Notes under the pieces: model-generated
Databases searched by the model: none
What the model saw: the letters and a program-made list of their open reading frames with translations, nothing else
Told to the model about the DNA's origin: nothing
Shown here: positions 48,001 to 60,900 of the stretch, one piece after another
Position numbering within the stretch: the stretch's first letter is position 1
Layout: each line of letters starts with the position of its first letter
Assembly (NCBI GenBank): GCA_034687125.1
Contig: JAQGBZ010000204.1
Coordinates: forward strand, 49,051 to 113,050
Length of the DNA stretch: 64,000 nt
Direction of reading: 5' to 3'
Origin: Neelides folsomi
Taxonomy: Eukaryota > Arthropoda > Collembola > Neelipleona > Neelidae
Made by a program: the position numbers and the translations under genes

Positions 48001-51000
48001 TTGGTCCATATAGTCCATTTAAGTTATGTGCTTTTTATGCTTTTAGGTATAAAAATCTCATTTGTTGATATTTTTCCTATACAAATATTATCATCTCGTT
48101 TGATGATTTGATGAAAAGTTATTGAGAGTTTCTTTCAGACTCATTAAATTTCCATTAAATTCATCTTCAGTTTAATTGGGCTCGAATTGGAATGAAAAAA
48201 GGTTTGTATCAAATCTCCAAAGGGCTGACCAGAATATCATTTACCAGTTTAAATTTATTCCTTAACACAACTTACTTTAAAAACATAAAAATATAACCAA
48301 CCAAATATAGACAACGTCATAGCAAATAGTTGGAAATGTGGGCAAAATTGTAAGTATAAATTCTTGTCCATTAATTATTATATAATTTCATTACCAATTC
48401 TAGGTAATGAAATTAAAAAATAAATATAAATGGCATGTTACTGTCATCTCCGCTTTGGCAACTAAAGGATGGAGTAACAGAGTTACTAGCTATACCTATG
48501 CAACACCATCATTCTGTACCCATAGAATAAGAATAGAATTAATTAGAGAAACTCCGCGAAAGCCGAAATATCGGAGTATAAACACCCATAAAAAAGAAAT
48601 AAATGGTATGTTACTAAATATTAAAATACTAATTATTTTAAATTTTAGTTAACTAACTAACAAATAAATATAGTATAGGGTATGATGAAATGCAATACGT
48701 ACATTGCTCAATCTAACTCTAAAATATCCTCAGATAATATTCGTCTGAGCTATTTGCATCTGATTTTTAAAATACATTTAAAGACTTAACATTTGATCTT
48801 TCCCCAATTTTAATGATATCATATATATCTATATGCTATATGTATATGTATCTATATGTATGTAATTTATAAAGTTTATCTTCAAAGGAAATTTTCTTTA
48901 TATTTGTTTTCAAGCAAATAGTTATTTTTCTTATATGGAAGTTGAATTGAGCATTTAAGCAGAAGGAACTACACGTTTACTTTGATTACATATTTATTAT
49001 GTGGAAACTGTAAAGGTAAAGCCGAGAAGTGTCACCTTGAAGAGACGCAGTGAGATGAAAAGAGCTAAATCGACTTTCTCCAAACTCCCCGTTCCTTAGC
49101 ATGAAACTGAAACATTGCTATCTATCACTAAAGAAATCTCCTTACTTTTTACATCTCAAACATAGAAAAAACTATGACGTTTGGAACAGATCGAATTTTT
49201 CTATATTTCTCCTTTTTAAAGAATTCGATACCGCATTTGATGTTCGGATTATAATTAAATTCATTTTTAACAAATTGAGCTTCCGTTGCAAAACTGCGGT
49301 AGCAAATAACTAAATATTAAATGTATGATAGGCGTACTTATTGTACACTATCTATAAGTATTTCATACGAGCAAATTCGAGTAATAACATAAAAAAATGT
49401 TAAATGCATAGTTAGATATTGCATATTCATAGATTATTGAATATATTAAGTATGTTAAGTAGTATCTTTGAATTTATTTAAAATTGTTAACAATAATTTT
49501 TAAATTGAATGAAATGTATGGACATTGCAATCATAATGCAGGAGCTTGACACGTGTTTTGCATTTACAAATCTTATCAATCATCGCGTGGATAATTAACC
49601 ATTTTTAGACCCTTCAACGAGATAATAAAGTGTAAGATAATATGGGAGACATTTTAATATCTCGAGAGTCACTTCATCCTATCAAAATCATTAGCAGCCC
49701 TCGAAAACTCACATGACTTTATCTCAATTTATCACTTCCAGTGCTGATCTGTCTGATTCATAATTATCATCATTATCGTAATCTTTGGTATGGGTATATA
49801 GTCTCAATGAACCTATCCAAATTGTAATTTATAATTATATTGTTCTCTTTCATAAATGTAATGATCATTGTTAATTTATGTTCAACCAAATGCTGCATCA
49901 GGTCCATTCATTTAAAGAGGAAAATTGAAAAGTCGTTGGCTAAAATAAGGCATCAACATATCATCAAATGAATCGATATTTAATAAATTGCTCGGAATTC
50001 CTTATGGTAAATAATAAAAATGTTTATGCCTTTCTTCATGTATATTCTTTATGTATTCCAGACGCGAAGGTTGGAAGTGAAGGCGAGGCATCGACTGGCG
50101 ATACCATGCCCCAAACACAAGGACCACTCAATGACCCTTCACCAGAAAAGCCCAAAGACACCTCGGATCCCTGGGAGAATTTCGACGCCCATGCAGCGTT
50201 CCTTGGCCCAACATTATGGGACAAGCGACTTCCCTACGACGGCCAGGATTTCAAGGTAACACCGAAGGTAAACCCCCCGTCATTCCCCTTCAACCCCTGA
50301 CCTCTGGATGGGAACAGTTGGAGTACATGGACCTTGAGGAGTTCCTCACCGAGAACGGAATCCCAGTCGAGGGCGGGATGAACGACGGTGGCTATGGCGG
50401 CCCCATTCAAAAGCCGCAGCATCTCCACACCGAAGAGGAGCCCACACAGCACCAACAGGGATTCCTTCCCTCGCACTTTATGGCGGGCCCTTCGCGGCCG
50501 AACAATGTCCACCACGGAGGGCTGGTGCCTTTGTTGGGCCATCACGGGGCTCATCAGACGGTTCCGATCATGAGGAGTCTCTCGTCGACCCACACGTCGC
50601 GCTCCCCATCGCCCACCGACTCCACGAGTTCTTCTAATCTCAGTGGGGACGTGACCCCGGCCGTCTCGCCCGACTCAACCCAGCAGAATGGTATGGCCTT
50701 TGACCCAAATTCATTTCATCTCACTTCTGGTCGTTGGTATGAAGGTGTTTTCAAAGTTCCAATTGGTATCCCATTCTCATTAGCGGACTTGGGCCTCGCC
50801 ACCGTCCCTGGACACGACTTTGACCCGCGCACGAGAGCTTTCACTGATGATGAGCTCAAGCCGCAGCCGATGATCAAAAAATCAAAGAAACAGGTACATT
50901 GATGAATTTTAAATAAATAAATTGTTTAGTATTCGTTTTACATCGAAATAAATAAATAAATTCGTTATTATTCGTTTTATATCTAAATAACACAATTTAA

Positions 51001-52985
51001 TACAAATACACAAATATTCTAAAGTCTTTCAAGATAAGTAATAAGGGTTAATATAAATAGAATTATTTATATAAATTATTTATATTAATATAATATTAAT
51101 ATAAATAATAAACAAAGTCTCAATTTATATTTTACATATTAATATAATGTTATAAAAACTTTAAAATTATCTAATTTTTTTGAATAATAGGAGAAATATT
51201 CAATTCAAGCAAAAATATTATTTTTAATTGGGGGAAACTGACGGTATCGATATTAGAGAGCTTTTATTACGTAGCAGCCTTTCCACAACAAATTATGATC
51301 TCCAATTTTTCTATAAAATATCTACTTATTATATTACCATCTTATATTTCTTCATATTAAAATATACAGTATTTCGAATTTGTGCTTATACACTTTTTAG
51401 TTAAAACGTTAGGCTTATATCACTTACAGTTTAAGATTTATTTTTATTTTACTTCATTTAATAGATACCCAAACCATTCTTCAATACAAACAGATTGAAA
51501 TTTTGTTCGGAGGTTTTTTCCAGTTAAGGATAAACGTTGAATTTATTCGCCATTGAGAAAGTTAACATTAAGATTTATAGTGCAAGTATCAATAATTTGA
51601 GATGAATGGAAACTTTATCGTGAAAGATCATTATAATTCATTCATTTGGTTTGTATTATTGATGATCTGTCTGATTCATAATTCAATAATACAAACCAAA
51701 TATTAGCAAATTAATTGAATCCGCTAATCTCTCAAGTGCTCTGCCCGTGTTTATCCTTTGTCTCCAAAATATGTAAGATGTACATAATACATAGTTTAAC
51801 GTTTAAGTCTTCCCAATTATTATTGCGTCTTGAAGTAAACAAAGTTTGTCCATTCAAAAAGAATAACGACACATCACACAATCTAAATATTAAATCTACA
51901 TGTATTGCTGATTTAACATCCTTTTAGCAAAGACAATGTACAGCGTGCACATGTAAGATCTTGCATATTACTCACATATAAATTAATTAATATAAATACC
52001 TATTCTAGTAAATAATATTTATGTTATCTTATTTAATAGTGCACATTGTGTGTAATAAAACAATTTATATATAATACATATCGTATAATAATTACATTCT
52101 TGATAAATACAATTCGTTAATTATCTCTTATTTCGCACATTGATGATGTTTATTGTAAAGGAATGCATGTTTCAAAGAAATTTGTTTGCTTCGAATTTGC
52201 TAATTTGACTAGATAGCCATAATCCAATTCAATTAAAATTAACAATATGTCAGGATATCAATGAAAATTTCCCCCCATTGTCGTTCATTGGCAATGCATG
52301 AAATTTCTAATAACAACTTTAAAATTATAGATATTACAATTTATAATCTGTTTAAGAGAATTCGATCCTTTCAGTTCTCGCTTCGTACTTTACTTTCCCC
52401 ATTATTCAAAAATTGAAGTTTCCATGCGGGGGAGTCTCTTCGTAAGATTAAGATGAAATAAATACGAATAATTGTATGTAAATCGAATACTGACAATAGA
52501 AACCTATAGGTAATTGATTCTTTAGAATTTATTATTAGTAGAGTTCAATTTAATATAATATCATGGCCACTTCTTACATCATTCGTCAATTTATCAAAAT
52601 TGTCCATAGTTTAAATTTCAATGGTACATAAGACGTTCTTTCTTTGAGCGAATCTGGTTTATGTATAAATACTTAAATTTTGATTACATATTTTGAGCAA
52701 TAAGTAGATAATAATGGGAGGTATTATTGATTTTAATAGACTTTGTGTTCAATCCAGTTTGTTCCGATGGAGCAGAAAGATGCTAAATACTGGGCCCGTC
52801 GGCGCAAGAACAACATGGCAGCGAAGCGATCTCGAGATGCCCGACGAGTGAAGGAAAATCAAATTGCAATGCGGGCGTGTTACCTCGAGAAGGAAAATCA
52901 CGTCATCAAGGCAGAGATGGAAAGAGTTCAGAAGGAGAACATGATCCTCAAGGAACAACTGACCAGATGTCACCGAGAACATTGA
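42086..52985 (+). CDS. Pdp1: PAR-domain bZIP transcription factor (Pdp1/HLF/TEF family)
   Basis: Four coding exons with agreeing phases: 42086-42206, 50062-50255, 50318-50893, 52758-52985; 372 residues. The N-terminus is His/Gln-rich. Exon 2 has the activation block [18 protein letters not shown], continued across a 62-bp intron by [16 protein letters not shown], the paired blocks typical of HLF/TEF/PDP1. A Ser/Thr/Pro-rich linker follows, then the PAR domain ([37 protein letters not shown]). The last exon holds the basic region ([20 protein letters not shown]) and a leucine zipper ending in CHREH. The family binds RTTAYGTAAY as dimers. In flies Pdp1 is a clock-loop activator with several promoters, so other first exons may exist. 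No stop lies directly upstream of the chosen ATG, so the N-terminus is the least certain part. Confidence 0.93.
42207..50061. other. First intron of the PAR bZIP gene
   Basis: 7.9 kb, AT-rich, without a convincing gene on either strand. It contains one CACGTG E-box (49550-49555), one ATTATGTAAT word matching the PAR consensus (47881-47890) and a 21-mer (49745-49765) repeated in intron 3. In flies the homologous gene uses intronic promoters, so further first exons may be hidden here. Confidence 0.5.
49550..49555. promoter_or_regulatory. CACGTG E-box in intron 1 of the PAR bZIP gene
   Basis: A perfect palindromic E-box (GACACGTGTT context) 512 bp before exon 2. In flies CLK/CYC drive Pdp1 through CACGTG elements. 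CACGTG also occurs by chance elsewhere in this window (near 6665 and 38879), so the site is only suggestive. Confidence 0.3.
51644..51701. repeat. Perfect 19-bp inverted repeat with 20-nt loop in intron 3
   Basis: Arms 51644-51662 and 51683-51701 are perfect reverse complements (ATTTGGTTTGTATTATTGA). The loop plus one base (TGATCTGTCTGATTCATAATT, 51663-51683) is identical to 49745-49765 in intron 1 of the same gene. The arms are not repeated there. Possible readings are a template-switch duplication, a small fold-back insertion or a structured RNA. Confidence 0.75.
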
Positions 52986-53614
52986 ACTCGGGGAGTTTCA
53001 TTTCACTCAAAAAAAGAACCGTAGTTGCTGATAGGCATTTCAAACTACATATTATTTAACTAAAATACAACACTATTTAGATTAGAAATATCTGTATAAT
53101 TTACTATACAGGGTTATGTATCTAAATCTATACATGTGGAATTTAATCGAACTTGTATTGTAAGAATATGTATTATAAGAATATTATGATAATTATTAAA
53201 ATACATGAAATATGAAAATAATTTCTAAAAGTAGGAAATATCTTAATTGTAGATTGTAGACTTAAATGGTCTCAATGTGAACCTTTTCAAAAAAAATTGA
53301 ACTATTTTATAATTCTTCTTTCTTCTCAATATATCCTTAATAAACATAAAAATTAAATATATTATGAAAGTCAAATGTATTTTATAAAATAAATACATAA
53401 TAGCTAAAATACATCAACATAGATTAAAAAATACCATTAAATCCCTTTATGTTTATGAGGAATGTTGGGAAGTTTTGCTGGATTTTTTTCCTGGACGAGA
53501 ATGACCGAAGGCAAGGCGTTGTTGAGGAATATGAAATATCAATAGCAGGTTCAAAATGTATTTTCTCAGTAGTTAAACTTTAAAAGAGTCGAACCTGCAT
53601 TAAAATACGAAATT
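52986..53614. other. 3' flank of the PAR bZIP gene
   Basis: AT-rich. Contains the 3' UTR, with AATAAA-type words near 53336-53343. No gene seen. Confidence 0.5.
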
Positions 53615-55197
53615 TTAGTTTCTGTGGTCAAAATTGAGGATTTCAGGTGCAGCTTGAAAACCTTTGTTAGTTTTCGTTCTTCTCATACGACGCCTCTCCT
53701 TAATATAAATTACAAAGTATACTTATGAAAATAAATAACTAATGAGGAACATGATGACGAGCTATAGGGAACTCTGCAGTACGATATATGTTCATTATTC
53801 AAAATATCTATTAATAACTATTATTATATATACAATATATATTACAATATAAGTAAAAATATTATTATTGTACATGTAACGAGTACATAATATAAGTAAT
53901 AAATAAATAAATATATATATATATATATACATCAATAGGTACATTATATACTCCTTATTCAAAAAAATCTATATATTAAAGCTATTTTTTAAACATTTCA
54001 TACTTACGATATTATGCTCTAAATAACATTATAAATATATATTTATCTCTTAGACTTTTTTCAGGGTTTTTCTTCCTCGTCTTACTTATTCTTTTTAGGA
54101 GTTAGGAAGGGAGAGGAAATTGATAATTAATTAAAAATTAATTATGGATTTAAAAACCAATATTTTATCTCAATGATATATACGAACTACCTATTAAATA
54201 CAACGTCAAATATTTCCATGTGTTACAAGATATATAATAACTACTATTATTATTAAATGAATTAATCTTCTTTTATAGTTAGAGGAAGCGCCATTGTGGA
54301 AGATTCGACGAGTTACCTTGATAAACTTCTGTGTACCTAAAAACAAAATTTTTAAATTCTAATCAATTAGATAAAGAACTTAAATGTAAGATGACTTATC
54401 AGTGCTATTTGACATGATTGATTCCTAAAATTATAATAGTCTCAAATAGATGTAAGGCCGAATGTTAACTTTATAATGTATAATTGTTCTAAATACAATT
54501 AAGTACGTTAACCTAGAAATAGCTCATTTGTGAAGTAATTAAGGCAGTAGGTTGATAAAGTTATAAATGTATATATTTATTATTATAGTATGATATGTAT
54601 ATGATATAGTTCTATATTTTTTCTTAGATTAGTTTACGGTAACTTAAACTTAAAATTATTTCCAGAGATAACATGTAAAATTACTTAAAATGATATTGGT
54701 TCATTCAAATTTATATACCTTCATACATATATGTATGGTATATGGTATGTATCAATATATGGGTTAATCAGCTTATATGCGAAAGTGACTGTTAAAAATA
54801 TTACTTGTAAAGAGTAATTTATAAAGGCATGCTATCTATTAAATTCAATCATTAATAAATTACATGCTAGGTATTTTACCTCTATTCATGATTAAATAAA
54901 TAAAAGAAATTGTGCTATAATATTAAACTATTGTGATGTCCAATATAAACTAACTTTAGTTTATTTGCGGTAACGGGCTGCTATAAGAAATGGCTATTTC
55001 AAAATTTTAACATTAATCTAATCTGAAATTAGTATAAGATATGCAGCTAATATTTAGCTCTAAAATAACACTTAAAAGATAATATAATATTCAACTTTAA
55101 ATGACTTTTAAAACCCCAATTGTTTATGCAATTAAAGTTCTTATAAAAACTTATTTTGAAATCATAAGAACTGACCTTGAGCAGATTCATAAGACAT
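53615..55197 (-). CDS. Possible 41-residue basic protein from three tiny exons
   Basis: Minus-strand exons 55197-55176, 54336-54317 and 53698-53615 have usable acceptors and donors (TTTTCAG before the ATG exon, TTTTTAG before the 20-nt exon, donors GTCAGT and GTAACT), and all phases agree. The product would read MSYESAQGTQKFIK, then a basic patch (ERRRMRRTKTNK) and GFQAAPEILNFDHRN. The last exon has codon use unlike the AT-rich flanks. An acceptor just before the ATG implies a further 5' noncoding exon upstream. I recognise no family. Three short exons can agree by chance, and an additional exon may be missing, for example near 54060-54125 where another purine-rich block lies. Confidence 0.33.
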
Positions 55198-56178
55198 GAT
55201 GTATGCTGAAAAGGCAAAAGAATATTTTCTGTTCAATTACGGATTATTTATTAACTCTATCGTTGACCTACTTAAACTAACATATGGTGCTTCAACTGTA
55301 CATTAAATGAGTTATTGGATTTATTTTTTGCAATATTTGAATGTCTTCACTTTTAGATTAAGCGTCAATTTAATAAATAGTAACACAATATCATGTGAGA
55401 ATTAGGATTAAATTAGGAAAACTTAATAAATTGCGAATGAAATTAATTTGAGGATTTATCATACAAAGCATATGTAAAATTAAAAATTATAAACAATGTA
55501 ATAGTCATCATAGATCAACATTTAAATATATAAGAGTAGAGTATAAACGAATAACATTTAGATTATATTTAAATTAGCTGTTTCAAAAGATTTATATTCA
55601 AAATCTTACAGAGTTGCTTCGGTACCTGATAGTGAGATTAGATTTAGAAATATTTTTTAAAATGGAGGAAAAAATTGTTTAACATAATTAAAACAGTAAA
55701 TTGATCCTATTAAAGCTATATAATTGAATTTCTTTACAGTTTAGAGTACAAACAACTTGTAATTGATAAGCAAGTAAAAGGTAAATTATATATAATAAGT
55801 TAACATTTAGACTAAGTACATATAGAAATAATTATTAAATTGTTATATTATATACCTACTTAGGTAGTGGAAGTTGACAATTATTATTGTTGATTATAAG
55901 CATATATGATACAATAGTTATGGTACTATTATAATGTGTATCATTAATATTGTAGTTTCTAGTGTTGGAGGGGGAAATTTAAATAGTTAATAAAAAGTGT
56001 TGTGTGGCGTCATATTTTCATTTGCTATTTATTTTATTGACCACAGTCACAGTGAATTGTGATGTCTTTTCCACTTTTAAAACTCAGTACAGGTACATTA
56101 GATTTATCAAGCGTTTTGAACGCTATCAGTGAAGTATCATTAGAAGCAGCTGAAGATGCAGCACAGGTAATTAAACAA
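53699..56178. other. Introns of the possible small gene and spacer to LONRF
   Basis: Very AT-rich. A TA microsatellite at about 53909-53930 follows an AAAT run. The plus-strand frame at 56059-56343 is mostly the antisense of the LONRF last exon. No other gene supported. Confidence 0.45.
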
Positions 56179-57993
56179 TTAATTTTGACTCGACCGGGCA
56201 TAACGAACGACTTTCAAAATACTTTCCAGTCTCTTCAGCAAACTGTTCATGCTGAGAATGGCGAGTTGAGCCTTTGGATCGAGGGGAAGAATGGCAAGGA
56301 GCCACCAAATCCATGGGGGCCCGTCGGGATTTTCAGATGTTGACCCTTCCATTTCGGGATCAGGCATCGGACCAAAATGAGTGTAAATCCTTTGGCGAAG
56401 AACTTGGTCGATTGTCTTCAGCCACTCTGTCGCTTCAAGGTGAACTCGATCTCGGATTTCTTTAATCCCTGTAAAACCATCAAATTATTAAATGTTCGTG
56501 TCAATATTTATAAAATAATATATATGATTGATTAATTCTAACTATGTACATTATTAAGATAATTTATCAAAAATATTTATTTATATTTATTTTTTGTGAA
56601 TTTATTTTCTTACGTTGCCATTCGGTTTCATCAACAGGACGATCCTGAATGAATTCGACCGAAGCCGTGTTGTAGCCATCCTTCATGGATTTTTTTAAAA
56701 CTTTGAATCTCCTGGCTCCAACTGTGTCCACAACTGAACGGCCGTCCGAAAAATACTGAACATTCTTAATCTCAAGAAGCGTGCCGTAAACTCCATAGTT
56801 ATTCTCGCCGTCTTGCTGGTAGCAGCACATGCCGAACCTCCGAGTTCCCGCTTCCATTGTCCGACGAATCATTAAGCGATAGCGCGGTTCAAAGACGTGC
56901 AAAGGACAAGGCACCGTTGGGAAGGCCATCGTGCAGACAAAAATAGGAATTTCAGGATTTTGACACCCGACTTCGGCCACTTCCTCCTCATACTGGTTGA
57001 GACGATCTTGACGTTCTTTGGGAAAAAATCTCGCCATGGCCACATCGACAAAATTCGTGACTGAGAGACGTCTCTGGGCGAGGTAGCTGTTCAAAGACGT
57101 CTTGCACAACGGACACAATGGCGAATGGTCCAAGCAACGTTCCAAACACGTGCGACAATAGGTGTGACCACAAGTGGTCGTCACAGGTTGATGAAGAAGT
57201 CGATAGCAGAGTGTGCATTCAAAATCATTGATGGTGATGAGCGAGGAGTCGACCGGGCGGAGGAGTTGAGGGCAAATTCCTTCTTCACCCACAAACGGCC
57301 GTTCAATCTCAAAATTCATTTGCATTCGCTCTCGAAAGTCCATGATTTCAGTTTGAAGACGAGAGATTTCCTGAAGAGCTCGGTCAAACAGCCGGCTCAC
57401 TCGTCCCAACTGCCCTTCGAAACTTGTGGACGAAGAGGAGGGAAGACTTTGATTCATCAGTCGGGCCCTTTCGCGTTGGATTTCATGTCGTGGGATTTTT
57501 GAAATTGGCATTCCGCCTTTGGACTCTCCCTCGTCTCCACTCGAATTGTTCTCGGATTCTGAGAGATCAGAAGTGGCCAGAGCGTAGCGACTCATCCGCT
57601 CTCGGCGCATAGCTGCTTTCCTTGGATTCGGATAAGGACCAATTGTCAAATGATCCAATGAATGGCGACGAACTCCGTGGGTAACTCCGCTCTCCCCAAC
57701 GAGTTGTAAGAAGATCTTGTGCAGGACTCTGACCATCTCTGCTTTGATCGGCTTCAGTCTCCATCCGCTGGGACCCTTCGTCGTCTTGAGGAGGAATAAG
57801 GCCATTGTGAGGTTAATGAAGGAATCGTCGTAGCGGCCAATGGACCCCAAAGCAACTGCCTTTTGGAAATATCCCTGGGACCAAAATGGGCAAGCACGGA
57901 TGGCTCCTTCAGCGTCCGCCAATGACTCTTCATGACGACCAAGGGAAAGAAGCGTAGCTGCACGGTTCCCCAATGACTGATGGTCGTCAAACA
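56179..57993 (-). CDS. LONRF: LONRF-type protein: TPR, RING finger and LON substrate-binding domain (5' end missing)
   Basis: Two exons are certain: 57993-56614 (entered in phase 1) and 56468-56179, together 556 residues to the stop. The visible part starts inside TPR repeats (SLGNRAATLLSLGRHEESLA, then FQKAVALGSIGRYDDSF). A basic, Ser-rich linker and a coiled-coil-like stretch come next. A C3HC4 RING finger follows (CTLCYRLLHQPVTTTCGHTYC, then CLERCLDHSPLCPLC). Last is the LON N-terminal (PUA-like) domain, with FEPRYRLMIRRTMEAG and GARRFKV, ending in the typical WWLLAILPLDPKAQLAIL helix. LONRF proteins are presumed RING E3 ubiquitin ligases for quality control. No protease domain is present. 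The first TPR helix and the start codon lie in one or more exons to the right; a candidate is listed separately. Confidence 0.93.
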
Positions 57994-60900
57994 CTGAAAT
58001 TAAAAGAATATTAAAATAATTAAATTAATAATTAAATTAAATTAAACACATACTTTTAAATTAGCCAATAATTGTATTCAAATTTTAATCAAGGGCGTAA
58101 TTTTAATTAATTCTAACTACTAATACATATATGAAATAGGTAATATGTTTGTTAACGTTAGTAATTTTTCAATAAGTGTTATAAATATCCAATATAATAT
58201 CCAATAATATATGGATATGAAAATTAATAATTTTGAAATATGAAAAAAGATTATATCAGTGTGACAACATTGGACCAAAATTTGAGTTTTCTGAATCAAC
58301 AGAGGAAGTAGAGGATTTTGACTCAAAGTGAGGATGAGAGCAAATGAAGGGCAAAGGTTTATGTATATGTCCTATTATATGCCTATTCCTCTTCTTTTAA
58401 CTTGTGAAACCTCAGTCAATGTTATTATTAAAGATCTTTTCCCTCAACTCCAATTGTGAATAATTAAAGAACTGCGTCTCGCCTCAATGTCATATAGGAG
58501 TCAAGCAAAGGAACTCGTGGGTTTCACAAATGGAATCACTTCACTTCCTTTTCCCTCCTTCAGACGAACCACTTCATTAAAATCTCCTTTAGACATCTTC
58601 AATAAAATAACAACAGTACCATATAAAATGATATGAATTTATTCATACCATTTGAATGTAAACTTCTCTTTTTGAATATAAAAGAACACTGATTTAATCA
58701 AGTAGATTATGGTGATATAATTTAATGAATTCCATTTTTATCTATGTAACAACAACTTGTAGATACACTTAATATCGTACATTATACATACTTATTATAA
58801 GCCTTCACTAATCATAATATTTATCTCTGAACTATAACTACTAATATTTACTACTAATATGCTTATATGAATTGATATTACTATTTCCTTTTCCTTCGCT
58901 TCACATTGATCGGAAATCCAATTTGGAACTTGACTATTAACCTTAAATTGGGGAGTGAAAGGCAATTTAGGAGAATTGAAGTTTCTAAATCATTGAACCA
59001 CAGTCGCGTCTACTTTATAAATATATCAAAGCCACAAAGTATCTGTATAAACATATAGTTATATGCAGAGTAGCTTATGAGGACAAAAGGTTAAACAAAT
59101 TAGCAAAAATATAAAATTGATATTTAATTCATGAAATCAAGCGCGACCAGAGTGAAGAACGAAGTGGAAGTTAATTATTCAAATTTCGATTTGCTCTTTC
59201 CGAATCTCGAATCATGGAGAGTTAATTTTGAAAAGGACAAGTTTAGAAATAGTGATTATAATATGTATAATGAATTAACCAACCTTCCCTAACTTTTCCA
59301 AAGTTGAGCGCGAATAGGGAATATGTAACCTAATCATCCTATGCAAATGAGTCGTTTCATAATGCGACGTCCTTGAACTTTTTCGTGCCCTCCAACGTTA
59401 TCGACCACTAATTGGGATATGTATTCAAAAAGAATATGAAACTTAATTAATAATTAACGTCTGTATACATACATACTAATGTCGCTTTTCTGGCAATATT
59501 TAATGTAGTTGTATGTGCATGTAGTTATATCCTAAGTAAAGTAGGTAATGATATTGTAATCTGATTTACAAGATTCCCTTATTAAGTAGTAAATGGTTAT
59601 CTATTATGTTGGACTTCGTATATTTAATTAGATTACGTAAAAGAAAGTATAAGTACTCACATATAATAAATGGTATATAATAGATATGTATATAATAAAG
59701 GAAATTTCTTATGAGAAAATAATAATAAAATGTGATATAATAAAAATATTAACATGAGTTGAGAAAGTAGAAAGAGCGACTCAACATGGCGGCTCATTAG
59801 CACAGTCACATTCCAAGAAATGTTTTTTAAATCCTCACGTAATCAGCTCAGTGTGCATTTGTCTTATCATTTATCTCATCTGTAATTGTAGAATGTGGTA
59901 AAAGACTTAAACGACTTCACCTTATGTAAAATTCAACTCGAATAAAAAATAATGTCAAGGAGTTGAATTATTGCCAACAAAATTAAATATATTACATGTA
60001 ATTTATACTTATAAAACAAATGGGCAACTTTTATATAATACATATTTTATGGTTGATTATATGACATGATAACTACTGTGATATGGCATTCCTGGTTCTA
60101 TTAAATGCCATTTCTTTTGAATATTTATGAACTTCGCTCAAAGATATTGGTTGGGTTAGATTGTATATTTGCATATAAAGTAAGGAATCGATAGATTTAA
60201 TTCATTTGTATGGCTATGATAGCCTATTGCATTCCGGATGTTTGCCTAAATTAAAAGTAAGAACAAATGCAGTTGAATTGATCGGAATGTAGCGGCTCGT
60301 GTTAAATCTTACTTGACATTCGAGACATCTTCTATAGATACAAGTTTATGTAAACGGACTGATGAAGTGTGGACGAATGTGCGTTTTGTGTGGGATCGAA
60401 ATTCCCATCACCGCCTTCTTCTAAAAATATTACAGGAAGATCCTCGAAATAAATTGGATCTTTATGGGAATTGAAGGAGGAATCCACGTCATTCCGGACC
60501 TCTTCAACAACTCATGTTCTCTTCAATTCCTGTACATTCTTCCCAAATTCCTTTTTCAAATAAGGAGAATTAAGGAGGAGAAAAAAACTCAAAGCTTTAC
60601 ATAAAATCAAGAATTGAAAAGGGTTGAGCCGATTTTGAAAATAGGTAAATATTTAGACCCATTCTATCAAATTCTCCTGATCAGCTTTTCTAGACTTTCC
60701 GCTATAGTTATAAGATAAAGGAATGATCTACATATGTAATGAGGACCTCTTCAAATCTCATGTTTTTTACGCCGTTATTTTCTCAAACTTCCAATTTCCC
60801 AAATCCTCTTTTTCATGATAGTAACATTAAATGGCTCAGATGGTGAGTTATATGAATACTATGATATCTTTATAAAGATAAAGAAGAAAGGAAATGGAAG

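Noticed and set aside
48407..48652. 81-codon plus-strand frame in the PAR bZIP intron
   Set aside because: No recognised domain, and no phase-consistent link to exon 2.
50234..50593. 119-codon minus-strand frame
   Set aside because: Antisense shadow of the PAR bZIP exon 3.
57125..57502. 125-codon plus-strand frame
   Set aside because: Antisense shadow of the LONRF RING/linker exon.
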